Under the pieces are notes generated by a model. That model made no database searches, was not told the origin of the DNA, and saw nothing but the letters and a program-made list of their open reading frames with translations. Source: an uncultured Ignatzschineria sp. (GTDB taxonomy: Bacteria; Pseudomonadota; Gammaproteobacteria; Cardiobacteriales; Wohlfahrtiimonadaceae). From it: a stretch of DNA of 64,000 nt. Shown here in pieces: positions 16,938-26,046 of this stretch. The stretch's first letter is position 1. The number at the start of each line of letters is the position of its first letter. The stretch spans positions 186,001 through 250,000 of the forward strand of contig CALZEE010000003.1 in assembly GCA_945639195.1 (NCBI GenBank), given 5' to 3'. A program made the translations under genes and the position numbers.

Positions 16938-19118
16938 CTATTCTGCGGTTACACGAAGAACTTCTTCTAAAGTCGTTCGTCCTTCTATAATCATATCAAT
17001 GCCAGATTGTCGAAGGCTCTTCACACCCTCTCGCTCTGCTTGTACACGAATGTCAGCGGCAAATGCCCCTTCTAAAATTCGTTGCTCCATTCGCTTGGAA
17101 ATTGGCATTACCTCGAAGATTGCAAAGCGTCCTCGATAGCCATCATGGCATTCAGAACAACCACTCGCGCGATAAAATCTACTCGCTGCCTGCATCGGGG
17201 TAAAACCTAATGTCTGTAAATAATCAGAGTCAACAATATCTTCCTCTTTACAGTGACAAAGCTCACGTACCAATCGCTGCGCAATAACGAGCTTAACAGT
17301 AGAGGCGATATTATAACGCTCAATTCCCATATTCTCTAAGCGCACTAATGACTCAACGGCCGAGTTTGTATGCAACGTCGAAAGCACTAAATGCCCTGTT
17401 TGTGCAGCTTTCATCGTAATATCCGCTGTTTCATGATCTCGAATTTCACCCACCATTAAGACATCCGGATCTTGTCGTAAGAATGCCCGCAGAGCTTCTG
17501 CGAAATTGAGCCCAATTTTAGGATGCACTTGTAGTTGATTGATCCCCTCAAGATTAATCTCAATCGGATCTTCTACCGTTGCAATATTTCGTGAGACTTT
17601 ATTAAGATGATTCAAACAGGCGTAAAGTGTTACTGTCTTACCAGAACCTGTGGGGCCGGTGACCAAAATAAGCCCCTGGGATTTTTCAATAGATGCTTGA
17701 ATCATTCCCTTTTGCGCAGGTGCTAATCCTAGCTTCTCCAAAGAGAGATTCATCTCACTATTGTCCAGCAGGCGAATCACGACCTTTTCACCCCAAAGCG
17801 TTGGGATTACAGAGATACGCGCATCAATCTCATCATCTTCAAGACAGATAGTAATATGACCATCTTGTGGCAAACGTCTCTCGGCAATATCAAGCTCAGC
17901 CATGACTTTTAAACGAGAGGCGATAACATTACGATATTGCTCTGGTACGGCATAAACCTTATGCAAGATCCCATCAATTCTAAATCTAATACGATAATTC
18001 ATCTCATAAGGCTCGAAATGAATATCGGAAGCTTTCTGTGTTAATGCATCGAGCAAGACAAAATTAATATACTCAATGATATCGTCTTCGGCAGGTTGCG
18101 CTTCTACTTTCGTCCCAACTTCATCAAGTACTTCTTTTAGCATCTCTGCAGAACTTTGTGCAGAGATCACTTCGCTGTCTAATTCCACCTCATCGGGCAG
18201 ATCCGCCTCCGCGCGAGCCCCTGTTAACAGAATCTTTGTCGCCACTTCTGCTTCTAATCCTTTCAGCGTCTCAAGCGTGACGGCTTCGATCGGTGAGTGC
18301 TGATTATCGATATGCTCTACAGCCGTCATATCAATATATTCATCCTGCTCAACCTCAGGTAGAACCGCTAATGATTCGTTTAATAATAACTGTTCATCCG
18401 ATTCATCAATCGTCTTCTCGTCATTTTCATCCGGCACATCATCAACAGGAATCAATGTAAGACCGTCATGAGAATCCACTAAAATCGCTTCTGTAAAGTG
18501 GGCAGTTTCAGCATCATCGTCATCATCTGCCATCGCCTCAAGCTCATCTGCATTCAATGAGGAATCTTGCAGCGCAGCAAATCGATCATCTTCAGCAAAA
18601 TCATCATCTTCATGACCTATTGCCGGCATTGTTAACGGCGGATTCATACTCATCATTTGCGGCTTATGCGTTAACGCGATATGCCCAATTGTAGCGAGAA
18701 TACCGTCACTTTCCGCAAGCCAATAATCGATTGGAAAGAGTGATCTTAACGCTAAGATATCAAAAAACTTCTCATTATAAGGATCTGCCGTCGCAACTTT
18801 CAGTCTCCCGGCAATTAAACAGACAGGCACTACAAATTGAGTTTCCATCTCTTCAATTGAAGCGAATGTAGAAAAATCAAAATCTTGTAATATATTCACC
18901 ATCGCAAGATCTGCTACAGGTATCGGATTCGCTTCATCTTGATTCGCAAAATTTGCAGCTTCGAAGATCGCTTCGCTCGTTAAACCATGCGCTCTTAATT
19001 TACCGACCGTAGATGTTTCTGCTTCATACATTCTCGTAGAGAGAAGTGGCACGGCCTCTTTCGACATCCATTTAAGCGCAATAAGCCCTTGGATCAATTG
19101 ATTATGTTCGAGTTTCAC
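16938..19118 (-). CDS. GspE/PilB family type II secretion or pilus assembly ATPase with long acidic linker
   Basis: A hexameric traffic ATPase of the secretion/pilus superfamily. A GTG at 19118, preceded by AGAGG with good spacing, gives 726 residues; an upstream ATG at 19220 would add 34 with no family support. The order is an N-terminal MshEN/GspE-N-like domain (about 1-160), an unusually acidic low-complexity linker (about 170-350, many Asp/Glu), then the ATPase. The ATPase shows IHFEPYE, Walker A GPTGSGKT (Lys494), DPDVLMVGEIRD, HLVLSTLHTNSA, and a Cys-rich zinc motif (LCHCKE...GCSECHDGYRGR). Typical PilB/GspE proteins have about 500-580 residues. The only possible partner seen is the GspF/PilC fragment at 1-534. 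Confidence 0.9.
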   Translation of the reverse strand: MKLEHNQLIQGLIALKWMSKEAVPLLSTRMYEAETSTVGKLRAHGLTSEAIFEAANFANQDEANPIPVADLAMVNILQDFDFSTFASIEEMETQFVVPVCLIAGRLKVATADPYNEKFFDILALRSLFPIDYWLAESDGILATIGHIALTHKPQMMSMNPPLTMPAIGHEDDDFAEDDRFAALQDSSLNADELEAMADDDDDAETAHFTEAILVDSHDGLTLIPVDDVPDENDEKTIDESDEQLLLNESLAVLPEVEQDEYIDMTAVEHIDNQHSPIEAVTLETLKGLEAEVATKILLTGARAEADLPDEVELDSEVISAQSSAEMLKEVLDEVGTKVEAQPAEDDIIEYINFVLLDALTQKASDIHFEPYEMNYRIRFRIDGILHKVYAVPEQYRNVIASRLKVMAELDIAERRLPQDGHITICLEDDEIDARISVIPTLWGEKVVIRLLDNSEMNLSLEKLGLAPAQKGMIQASIEKSQGLILVTGPTGSGKTVTLYACLNHLNKVSRNIATVEDPIEINLEGINQLQVHPKIGLNFAEALRAFLRQDPDVLMVGEIRDHETADITMKAAQTGHLVLSTLHTNSAVESLVRLENMGIERYNIASTVKLVIAQRLVRELCHCKEEDIVDSDYLQTLGFTPMQAASRFYRASGCSECHDGYRGRFAIFEVMPISKRMEQRILEGAFAADIRVQAEREGVKSLRQSGIDMIIEGRTTLEEVLRVTAE

Positions 19119-19446
19119 TGACAACCTCTTTACTAAATTTCCGTACGAGGCTTGTAATATGCTGATCAGCCCCAAAATTGTGCTTATTATACCACTACTT
19201 CTTGAGTCGAACCCCCTCATAATGTAGAGTTATAGGATATTTTGTAATACTTTTAACGTGTTGATGAAGCAAGTATTCTCCCATCAACCCATCATTGATC
19301 ACTTTCAAGATCAATTTTACGAATATCACGCAAAGATCAAATGATCAATCCTCTTTCATGATTGTGACGGAGTACAGAATCAAAAAAGGGGGCTCGCGTA
19401 TAAAAAGCCCCACCTACTAATATCAATAAGGATAGTAAAAAAACGA

Positions 19447-20469
19447 ATGAGTACAATCACACTCGCCTTTGATGGTGATAACGAACGCTTGTCGAACCTT
19501 TGTGGCAACCTTGATGAACATTTAAGATTGATAGAACAGAGAGTCATGGTGGAGATTGGCAATCGTGGTGCGAACTTCCAAATTGCCGGCAATGATGATG
19601 ATATTCAAAATGCCAAGAATATCCTCGAAACGCTCTATACACAAACCGCTCAAAAGTGGTTAGAACCCAATGATGTCCATCTTGTTATTCAAGAATTTAG
19701 CCCCGAGTTTGCGGCAGTAAAAAATGATAAAAAAGACCGCGTAATTAAGACCAAAGCCGGACTTATTCGCGGAAGAACCCCTGCACAAAAGACCTATCTC
19801 TATAATATGGGGAAAAACGATATTAACTTTGGTATCGGTCCTGCGGGAACAGGAAAGACGTTCCTCGCCGTAGCTGCGGCAGTAGAAGCCTTACAGAAAG
19901 ATGAAGTGCGTCGTATTATTCTTGTACGTCCTGCGGTAGAAGCCGGAGAAAAACTCGGATTCCTCCCCGGCGACCTTACCGAAAAGATCGACCCATATCT
20001 TCGCCCGCTCTATGATGCCCTTTATGAAATGCTCGGTTTTGAAACCGTGAATAAGCTCATAGAACGTCATACCATCGAGATCGCTCCACTTGCCTTTATG
20101 CGAGGTCGTACATTAAATGATGCCTACATCCTCCTCGATGAAGCACAAAATACGACAATCGAGCAGATGAAAATGTTCTTAACACGTATTGGTTTTGGCT
20201 CAACAGCCGTGATTACCGGCGATGCATCGCAGGTCGACTTACCGCGCCATATTAAATCAGGCTTAAATCATGCGCTTGAGGTTCTCAATAATATTGAAGG
20301 AATCTCTATGAGCCACTTCACCTCTATCGACGTTGTCCGTCACCCAATGGTGGCTAAAATTGTCGATGCCTATGAAAAAGCCGATGAAGCTGAGCGTATT
20401 CGTAAAGAGACTCGCGAAGCAATTCGCGGCGCTGAAAGAGCAGAAGCCGAGAGATTAAGCAAAGCATAA
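19447..20469 (+). CDS. ybeZ: PhoH-family ATPase YbeZ
   Basis: A 340-residue PhoH-like P-loop protein. After an N-terminal KH-like segment come Walker A GPAGTGKT (131-138), VRPAVEAGEKLGFLPGDL, and the Walker B-like ILLDEAQNTT. YbeZ-family proteins pair with the endoribonuclease YbeY in rRNA maturation and ribosome quality control, and ybeY lies next downstream, supporting this assignment over other PhoH proteins. A terminator-like hairpin separates the two genes, so ybeY expression may be partly independent. Confidence 0.93.
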   Translation: MSTITLAFDGDNERLSNLCGNLDEHLRLIEQRVMVEIGNRGANFQIAGNDDDIQNAKNILETLYTQTAQKWLEPNDVHLVIQEFSPEFAAVKNDKKDRVIKTKAGLIRGRTPAQKTYLYNMGKNDINFGIGPAGTGKTFLAVAAAVEALQKDEVRRIILVRPAVEAGEKLGFLPGDLTEKIDPYLRPLYDALYEMLGFETVNKLIERHTIEIAPLAFMRGRTLNDAYILLDEAQNTTIEQMKMFLTRIGFGSTAVITGDASQVDLPRHIKSGLNHALEVLNNIEGISMSHFTSIDVVRHPMVAKIVDAYEKADEAERIRKETREAIRGAERAEAERLSKA

Positions 20470-20486
20470 CGCGCGCTTTCGACGTA

Positions 20487-20520
20487 AAGCCCTTTAATTC
20501 ATGCGAATTAAAGGGCTTTT
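20487..20520 (+). terminator. Terminator-like hairpin between ybeZ and ybeY
   Basis: AAAGCCCTTTAATTC pairs with GAATTAAAGGGCTTTT around a four-base ATGC loop. The T-run is short, so read-through into ybeY is plausible. Confidence 0.75.
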
Positions 20521-20577
20521 CCCAAATATCCCCAATATTACATCCTTTTAATAACCATCATCACAAAGAGCCTAATC

Positions 20578-21051
20578 ATGCGCGATACAACGCTTCTTAA
20601 CCTCGATTGCCAACGTGAAATCGACCACAATGTTCCTAACGATGAAACCTTAAGCCTCTGGGTCAATACTGCCCTTGAAACGGCCGGCTACTTAAAGCCT
20701 GCGGATGTTACACTTCGTTTCACCACAAATGAAGAAGTACAAGTGCTTAACCGCGATTTCCGCGGCAAAGATAAACCGACAAATGTACTCTCGTTCCCGT
20801 TTGAAGTACCAGATTTCCTCATAGATGAAGAGCCAACGCTCGGCGACATCATTATTGCAATGCCCGTCATTGAAGCAGAAGCAGTAGAACAGAAAAAAAG
20901 TGTCGAGCATCATCTTGCACATATGACGATTCACGGTACGCTCCATCTTTTAGGGTTTGATCATATCATCGACGAAGAAGCCGAAGAGATGGAAGCGCTA
21001 GAGATCGAGATTCTTGAGAAACTCGGGATCGCGAACCCTTACGAGGAATAA
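20578..21051 (+). CDS. ybeY: rRNA maturation endoribonuclease YbeY
   Basis: A 157-residue UPF0054 metalloprotein. The zinc site is the H-x3-H-x5-H motif HGTLHLLGFDH (His119, His123, His129), and RGKDKPTNVLSFPFE is the other conserved family segment. YbeY acts in 16S rRNA 3'-end maturation and ribosome quality control. It lies 108 bp after ybeZ, with a hairpin between them. The usual following lnt/corC genes are absent here; a bidirectional terminator at 21168-21201 closes the unit. Confidence 0.96.
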   Translation: MRDTTLLNLDCQREIDHNVPNDETLSLWVNTALETAGYLKPADVTLRFTTNEEVQVLNRDFRGKDKPTNVLSFPFEVPDFLIDEEPTLGDIIIAMPVIEAEAVEQKKSVEHHLAHMTIHGTLHLLGFDHIIDEEAEEMEALEIEILEKLGIANPYEE

Positions 21052-21167
21052 CCCCCCTATTTCAGAAAGCGGATAGCCCTTCATAGTCGCTAGAATTCGC
21101 GAGTATAATTACAAGAAAAGCTTTAATGCTTATTCTTACGGTAATCAAAAAACGATACTTGAACAAT

Positions 21168-21201
21168 AAAAAAGAGATCTATTATCTAATAGATCTCTTT
21201 T
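21168..21201. terminator. Bidirectional terminator between ybeY and the lipoprotein gene
   Basis: AGAGATCTATT pairs with AATAGATCTCT around a short ATCT loop, with an A-run before and a T-run after. It can serve the converging genes on both strands. Confidence 0.88.
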
Positions 21202-21237
21202 GCATAATATCTCAATATATTATAAAGCCTGGCAATC

Positions 21238-21627
21238 TTAACGCGTTAAAGTGAACATCAGCGATTCAGATTCGGTAATCGTTAAGAATCCGCCAAAAGT
21301 ACTCTCTGCAGCGGATCGAATGAATAATGCTCGATCATCATTCTTAGGATCGGGGAATGTGATTTCATATTCATCGCCACCTGAAAGCTGAATACCATAC
21401 GTTGATACACCATTAACAGTACTGATACGATGTTGCGTATAAACGCGTTCTTCCACTTGTCCACCCGCATCAGTAATCATCAATAACTTTGGCTCAAAAT
21501 TAACAACAAACTCATTACCAGTATTATCTGTTGCATGCCATTCCCCTTGGTAAGCATCTGATCCACTACAGGCTGCAATGATTAATCCCAATAAGAATAT
21601 CCCACATAATTTAATAATACGCATCAT
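21238..21627 (-). CDS. Small lipoprotein of unknown function
   Basis: A 129-residue protein with a clear lipoprotein signal. Hydrophobic residues 8-18 precede a lipobox I-A-A-C with Cys20, followed by SGSDAYQGEW. The rest (WHATDNTGNEFVVNFEPKLLMITDAGG, then short beta-strand-like stretches) suggests a small beta-rich domain, but I do not recognise a named family. An AAGGGG ribosome-binding site precedes two adjacent ATGs. The residue after the lipid cysteine is serine, consistent with outer-membrane sorting. It is transcribed alone and faces a shared terminator with ybeY. Confidence 0.8.
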   Translation of the reverse strand: MMRIIKLCGIFLLGLIIAACSGSDAYQGEWHATDNTGNEFVVNFEPKLLMITDAGGQVEERVYTQHRISTVNGVSTYGIQLSGGDEYEITFPDPKNDDRALFIRSAAESTFGGFLTITESESLMFTLTR

Positions 21628-21824
21628 TAACCCCTTTAAAACTTAAAAATAAAAACAACTTACAATTAAAATCAATCGCCTATAATACGTAGTTAATTAA
21701 AAAAGACAAAAATAATAATCTGTAGGATTTACTCGCGTTATTTACCGCATTCAGGTTGCCCCCGTTAGTGGACATGCGCCGTTCAATAAGGTGATCTAAG
21801 TTTTTCCGCTATCACTTCACGACA

Positions 21825-21909
21825 AAAGTAATCGAATGTTAACTTTTTGTTTGACATTAAAGTAATCGATCGTTAACATTGCTCTGTAGGTTAACAAGTG
21901 ATTACTTCA
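21825..21909 (+). promoter_or_regulatory. Sigma-70 promoter overlapped by three operator-like repeats
   Basis: TTGACA (21851-21856) is separated by 17 bp from TAACAT (21874-21879). Two direct repeats, AAAGTAATCGAATGTTAAC (21825-21843) and AAAGTAATCGATCGTTAAC (21859-21877), match at 17 of 19 positions, 34 bp apart. The second fills the promoter spacer and part of the -10. A third, inverted and weaker copy lies at 21890-21907, near the start of transcription. The layout suggests tight repression by an unidentified regulator. Confidence 0.6.
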
Positions 21910-21928
21910 CGATTCTAAAAAGGAGTCT

Positions 21929-22123
21929 ATGATGAAACAACGAATGACTAAAAAAATGTCGCTTCTTCTACTAACAATATCTCTTTGTGGTTTACTCGCT
22001 GGCGTAGGAGTTCATCAATATCAGAAACAGCAATTAGAGAAAACGATGCAACGGGCTTTAGTACAATCTATGCCACAGGTTTCTATGCAACCTGTTTCTC
22101 ACTATCTGCGCGGCCATTTTTAA
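21929..22123 (+). CDS. Small single-pass membrane or exported peptide, unknown
   Basis: A 64-residue product (63 if the second ATG at 21932 is used, which has better spacing from AAGGAG). A basic N-terminus (KQRMTKK) precedes one hydrophobic helix (MSLLLLTISLCGLLAGVGV) and a short polar tail. I recognise no family. The N-terminal pattern of basic residues, helix and then MPQVSMQPVS resembles the start of efflux-pump periplasmic adaptors, so it may be a truncated remnant of such a gene; this is inference only. It sits directly behind a strong promoter with operator-like repeats, which argues that transcription is or was regulated. Confidence 0.5.
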   Translation: MMKQRMTKKMSLLLLTISLCGLLAGVGVHQYQKQQLEKTMQRALVQSMPQVSMQPVSHYLRGHF

Positions 22124-22313
22124 TGGGTCTTTACAGATAAAAAAGATGATTAACCCCCTTAATCGGTAAAATTTATCCCTTTATCGGGATAGATCACTCA
22201 TTAAAAATGATTCTTCGGTATAATCATCACAGAGATTTAGTCATCATCGACTTATAACAGAGGCTGATCTCCTGAATCTATTCCGATTTCTTGACCGACA
22301 AAGTATAAACACC

Positions 22314-22814
22314 ATGACAGATGCTGTGAAAAAACCGAATCGCACCGCGATATTTATCATCTCTTGGATTGGGTTAATGATCTTTAATCTTCTCTTTGCG
22401 AGATTAACAACGACCGTTCCTGTTTCGATCATCTCAATCTTTATGCTCTTTACTTCTGTAGCGCTCTATAAAGAACGCGTTACGCTCCGACCATTTGCCT
22501 TTATTGCCGGCGCTATCGCGATTTGCTTCCTCTTTATTACCTACATCGGGACAATTTGGATGCGTTATGAGGTCGTTAATCTCCTCGATATTCGCGGTCC
22601 TAAATTTTTTGAGATCGGATTTTACCTCTTCTCATTCATGAATGCCGCAGCTTTCACGACTGTCGGTCTGGGTTTATTTAAAGCCCTCAATAACATGAAG
22701 ACCGCGCTCATAACGTTTGTGCTGACCGCATTGATTTACTTCATCGTGATCTATCTATTGCGAGACTTTCTATCTGTATTAATGCAAATTGCGGCGCAAA
22801 TCCCGCCAGGCTAA
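22314..22814 (+). CDS. Conserved-looking integral membrane protein, unknown function
   Basis: A 166-residue hydrophobic protein with about five membrane helices (near residues 12-31, 35-50, 62-82, 103-122 and 132-155). The short polar termini fit a complete protein. I do not recognise the family. The gene is isolated between a small peptide gene and a strong terminator at 22866-22903, and no clear ribosome-binding site precedes the ATG. No function is proposed. Confidence 0.65.
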   Translation: MTDAVKKPNRTAIFIISWIGLMIFNLLFARLTTTVPVSIISIFMLFTSVALYKERVTLRPFAFIAGAIAICFLFITYIGTIWMRYEVVNLLDIRGPKFFEIGFYLFSFMNAAAFTTVGLGLFKALNNMKTALITFVLTALIYFIVIYLLRDFLSVLMQIAAQIPPG

Positions 22815-22865
22815 GTAGAGATCTATACAAGCGACTCTCCAATAAAAAAAGACAAAAACTAGCAT

Positions 22866-22903
22866 AAAAAAGGCCTCTGAATTTTCATTCTAGAGGCCTT
22901 TTT
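22866..22903. terminator. Strong bidirectional terminator
   Basis: AAAAAAGGCCTCTGAAT pairs with ATTCTAGAGGCCTTTTT with a short loop. It lies between converging genes (the membrane protein on plus and cmoB on minus). Confidence 0.9.
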
Positions 22904-22964
22904 CATGTATATTTAAATCATTATATCTATCACTATCACTGTAACAACAGATATTACGACGCGT

Positions 22965-23927
22965 TTATTTCGGTTTTCTTGCAAGCATCACTGCGCGCAT
23001 AGGGGCGGGATGACCTTCGATTGTTTTAGACTCATCATCAGGATCTAAGAAGTCCGGCAATGAGAGATAATTCATCCATTCTGTGGTTCGTTGCTCTTCT
23101 TTTGTTGTCATCGAGAGATCGACACAACGCACATCAATAAAGCCCACGCGCTCAAGCCATAGCTTTAAAGCCTCAACGGATGGGAGATACCACACATTAC
23201 GCATCTGAGCATAGCGATCATCCGGCATTAAAACGGTATCTTTATCCCCTTCAATCACTAAGGTTTCAAGAACTAATTCTCCGCCCGGAAGGAGTGTGCC
23301 TTTGAGCTGATAGAGATGATCAATCGGTGATCGTCGATGATAAAAGACGCCCATCGAGAAGGTCATATCAAAACACTCAATCTCTTCCGGCATCTCTTCT
23401 AACGTCATCGGTAATTGCCAAGTCGGCGCTTCTGGCAAGTAATTACGAACCGCTAAAAACTGATAGAGAAATAACCAATTAGGATCCACGCCAATCACGT
23501 TTTTCGCGCCCTTTCCAAGCATTCTATAACCGTAATAACCATTGCCACAGCCAACATCTAAGATATTTTTATTCGTTAAATCTAGATGCTGACTCACGCG
23601 ATCCCATTTCAGGCAAGATTGCCATTCAGTATCGACAAATGTCTCACTAAATGTGAAAGGTCCTTTACGCCATGGCATTAAGCGCTTCAAGGCATCATGC
23701 ATAACAGCTTCATCTGTATCGCCCGTTAATATCACACCCTTATCAAGATCTACTTGTAGATTCTCAATGCCGGGAAGATCCAATAATGCTTGCTCCCAAC
23801 GAGGGCTATCGCCATGCTTTTTACGTAATGTTTCCGCTAAAGACTGCGGAAGATGATTGGTAAAACGACCAACCTTCTCATTGGCAAAATGTTTGATCAA
23901 TTGATCGAGGTAAATCATGTTTTCCAT
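22965..23927 (-). CDS. cmoB: tRNA U34 carboxymethyltransferase CmoB
   Basis: A 320-residue enzyme that transfers the carboxymethyl group of carboxy-SAM to 5-hydroxyuridine 34 in tRNAs, giving cmo5U. The SAM-binding motif is [15 protein letters not shown], followed by the CmoB-specific [27 protein letters not shown] and [15 protein letters not shown]. The length matches CmoB (about 323). It lies about 100 bp downstream of cmoA, which makes its cofactor, forming a two-gene modification unit. Confidence 0.97.
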   Translation of the reverse strand: MENMIYLDQLIKHFANEKVGRFTNHLPQSLAETLRKKHGDSPRWEQALLDLPGIENLQVDLDKGVILTGDTDEAVMHDALKRLMPWRKGPFTFSETFVDTEWQSCLKWDRVSQHLDLTNKNILDVGCGNGYYGYRMLGKGAKNVIGVDPNWLFLYQFLAVRNYLPEAPTWQLPMTLEEMPEEIECFDMTFSMGVFYHRRSPIDHLYQLKGTLLPGGELVLETLVIEGDKDTVLMPDDRYAQMRNVWYLPSVEALKLWLERVGFIDVRCVDLSMTTKEEQRTTEWMNYLSLPDFLDPDDESKTIEGHPAPMRAVMLARKPK

Positions 23928-24029
23928 AAAATCGTTCTACTCATCACAGTAGGGATTACTACTGCATTTTAAAGGTGGGGTAATAATAGCAGCCATTATT
24001 TATTTGCCGGCATTACGCCGTACGCAATC

Positions 24030-24800
24030 TTATTTAATCGCAAGAATCGACGAGAAGTTCATGCATTGGAACCAGAGATAAACCTCTTTAAAGCCCGCTT
24101 CAAGAAGCCTTGCCTTATGTTCTTCAAATGTGTCGATCTTCATAACGTCTTCCAATGATTCCCGCTTTTGGGCGATCTCTAACTCAGAATAGCCTTGCGA
24201 ACGCTTAAATTGTACATGCAGGTTATTCAAAACCTCATGCTCTCTAGCATCTGAGAATCGAAGCTTCTCCGACATAAAGAGCGCGCCACCGGGCAATAAG
24301 CTATCGCTAATCTTGGTTAAGAGCGCTAAACGCTTCTCTCTTGGAATAAACTGCAATGTGAAGTTCATCGCAAAGAGCGAGGCATTTTCATAAGGATAGG
24401 TCGTGATATCCGCTTCTACAACCTCTATCGGCAAGAGCGACTCAATCATCATCTCTTGCGCTTTAAGATATTCGCGGGATTTCTCGACCATTGCGCTCGA
24501 ATTATCAATGGCAACAATGGATGTATTCGTGGCTTTCACAGCGCTTCTTAGCACCATTGATACGGCGCCGAGCGAGCTCCCTAAATCATAAATCGTGCTA
24601 TTTTCTTGCGCGAAAAGAGGGGCTAAATTACCGATATTCTCCACGATTGTCGTGTAGCCCGCAGCAGAGCGGCGGATCATATCTGGGAAGACCTTCACAA
24701 CTTCTTCGTTAAAGGTGAATTTCCCACTTTGGCGCTTTTGCGCATAGATTGAATCAGGCTCTGATTGCTCAAAGAGATATTGTATTGAACGATCGTTCAC
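24030..24800 (-). CDS. cmoA: Carboxy-S-adenosyl-L-methionine synthase CmoA
   Basis: Converts SAM and prephenate to carboxy-SAM for CmoB. The GTG at 24800 has GGAG 7 nt upstream and gives 256 residues. A frame extended upstream would begin at a TTG with no ribosome-binding site, so the GTG is preferred. Family segments are [64 protein letters not shown] and the C-terminal [13 protein letters not shown]. It follows the tandem terminators of tatB and precedes cmoB. Confidence 0.95.
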   Translation of the reverse strand: MNDRSIQYLFEQSEPDSIYAQKRQSGKFTFNEEVVKVFPDMIRRSAAGYTTIVENIGNLAPLFAQENSTIYDLGSSLGAVSMVLRSAVKATNTSIVAIDNSSAMVEKSREYLKAQEMMIESLLPIEVVEADITTYPYENASLFAMNFTLQFIPREKRLALLTKISDSLLPGGALFMSEKLRFSDAREHEVLNNLHVQFKRSQGYSELEIAQKRESLEDVMKIDTFEEHKARLLEAGFKEVYLWFQCMNFSSILAIK

Positions 24801-24916
24801 AAAAATACTCCATTTGGATGCTATAAATGAGGTCAAAAAAGATCTAAAAATTCGTCAATTAGCGCGTTTAAATGCTTATTGTCGCAACAATTATCGGTAG
24901 AAGAACAGCTCATATA

Positions 24917-24943
24917 AAGTAAAAGCAACCATTGATCGGTTGC
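24917..24943 (-). terminator. Second terminator between tatB and cmoA
   Basis: GCAACC pairs with GGTTGC around a seven-base loop, with a minus-strand TTTTACTTTA tail. It backs up the terminator that overlaps the tatB stop. Confidence 0.6.
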
Positions 24944-24961
24944 GTTCTTTTATTTCCTTAC

Positions 24962-24994
24962 AAAAGCAAAAGCTCAATCGTTAGCGATTGAGCT
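24962..24994 (-). terminator. Terminator overlapping the tatB stop codon
   Basis: AGCTCAATCG (24971-24980) and CGATTGAGCT (24985-24994) form a perfect 10-bp stem whose TTAG loop contains the tatB stop codon. A T-rich tail follows on the minus strand. Confidence 0.8.
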
Positions 24995-25739
24995 CTAATT
25001 GACGAACCGTCATACGTCGTCTTCGCTCATCATCACTGAGTAGCTGTCTAGTACGTTTTGCTTCTAAGAAAGCAAATTGCTTTGCCACTTGAGGATCTGT
25101 CTCGGCAATAATTTCTGCCTGACGCATCTGGACAATACGGCGAATAATCTCTGATTCTTCTGCATCGATCGTCACATTCTTCGCAAAGCCTTTTGGCGGC
25201 GCCGTTAAGATATCATCATCAAGATCATTGTGATCTTCAAAGTGTTCGATATGCTCAGCTTCAGCTTGTAAAAAGGCTTCATCAAATGCAATATCAAACG
25301 ATGCTTCATCATCGATCATCTCAGGGTCAACCTTATCATCCCCCACTCGCTTCGTTGAGAGTTTTGGCGCGTTGCCTTTACCTTCATACGAATCAAGATA
25401 TGAGCCAAGCTTTTTAGCTTCACCTTCTACTTGTGCTTTGGTGTCTGAGACAGAAGATTCAAATCCTTTAAAGGTCTTTTCAACATCGCTCTTCGTCCCA
25501 TCAAGCTCTTTTTTAAGACGTTGTAATTCAGAACTCTGTTTGAGTTCTTCGATCGATTTTTTAATCTCGTCAAGCTCAAATTCATTCGTGAGCTCATTCT
25601 TAATGCTCTTCGTAAAGCGCTGTACTTTACCGACCAGTTTCCCAACGGTACGAATCATCTCCGGCAATTTTTGCGGACCAATGACAATCAGCGCAATTAA
25701 GAGAATAATGAGAAACTCAGTGCTACTAATTCCAAACAT
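24981..25739 (-). CDS. tatB: Sec-independent protein translocase TatB
   Basis: A 252-residue TatB. A short periplasmic N-terminus with conserved Glu8 (MFGISSTEF) leads into a membrane helix (residues 8-20), the hinge GPQKLPE and a long amphipathic helix. A coiled, acidic C-terminal extension follows that is longer than in E. coli TatB (about 171 residues) and ends in a basic Arg-rich segment. With TatC, TatB forms the receptor for twin-arginine signal peptides. It lies downstream of tatA, but the usual tatC does not follow; cmoA does, after two terminators. Confidence 0.93.
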   Translation of the reverse strand: MFGISSTEFLIILLIALIVIGPQKLPEMIRTVGKLVGKVQRFTKSIKNELTNEFELDEIKKSIEELKQSSELQRLKKELDGTKSDVEKTFKGFESSVSDTKAQVEGEAKKLGSYLDSYEGKGNAPKLSTKRVGDDKVDPEMIDDEASFDIAFDEAFLQAEAEHIEHFEDHNDLDDDILTAPPKGFAKNVTIDAEESEIIRRIVQMRQAEIIAETDPQVAKQFAFLEAKRTRQLLSDDERRRRMTVRQLELNR

Positions 25740-25803
25740 GAAGCACCTATCCTACATTAATCCAAAATTACGCTGACCATTGAAAGCAAACATCAACGGT
25801 AAA

Positions 25804-26046
25804 TTACTCCACACGGCTGTTTTTCTGCTCATCAATAATTGTTTCATCTTTTTTAACTGTTTCTGCACTCTTGTTTTCAAGATTTTTAGCAGCATCCGCT
25901 TCTTTCTCGCCTTCTTTCACAGCGTCTTTAAAGCCTTTAACTGCAGAACCTAAATCTTTACCGGCATTTTTTAATTTTGCAGTACCAAAAACTAAAAGTA
26001 CAACAACTAAGAGAATTCCCCAATGCCAAATGCTAAATGAACCCAT
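25804..26046 (-). CDS. tatA: Sec-independent protein translocase TatA
   Basis: An 80-residue TatA. A short N-terminus is followed by a membrane helix ([18 protein letters not shown]), the family Phe-Gly hinge, and an amphipathic helix with [21 protein letters not shown] and a charged tail. TatA oligomers form the protein-conducting element of the Tat system. It is 64 bp upstream of tatB on the same strand. The initiator MGSFSIWHW is typical of gammaproteobacterial TatA. Confidence 0.96.
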   Translation of the reverse strand: MGSFSIWHWGILLVVVLLVFGTAKLKNAGKDLGSAVKGFKDAVKEGEKEADAAKNLENKSAETVKKDETIIDEQKNSRVE

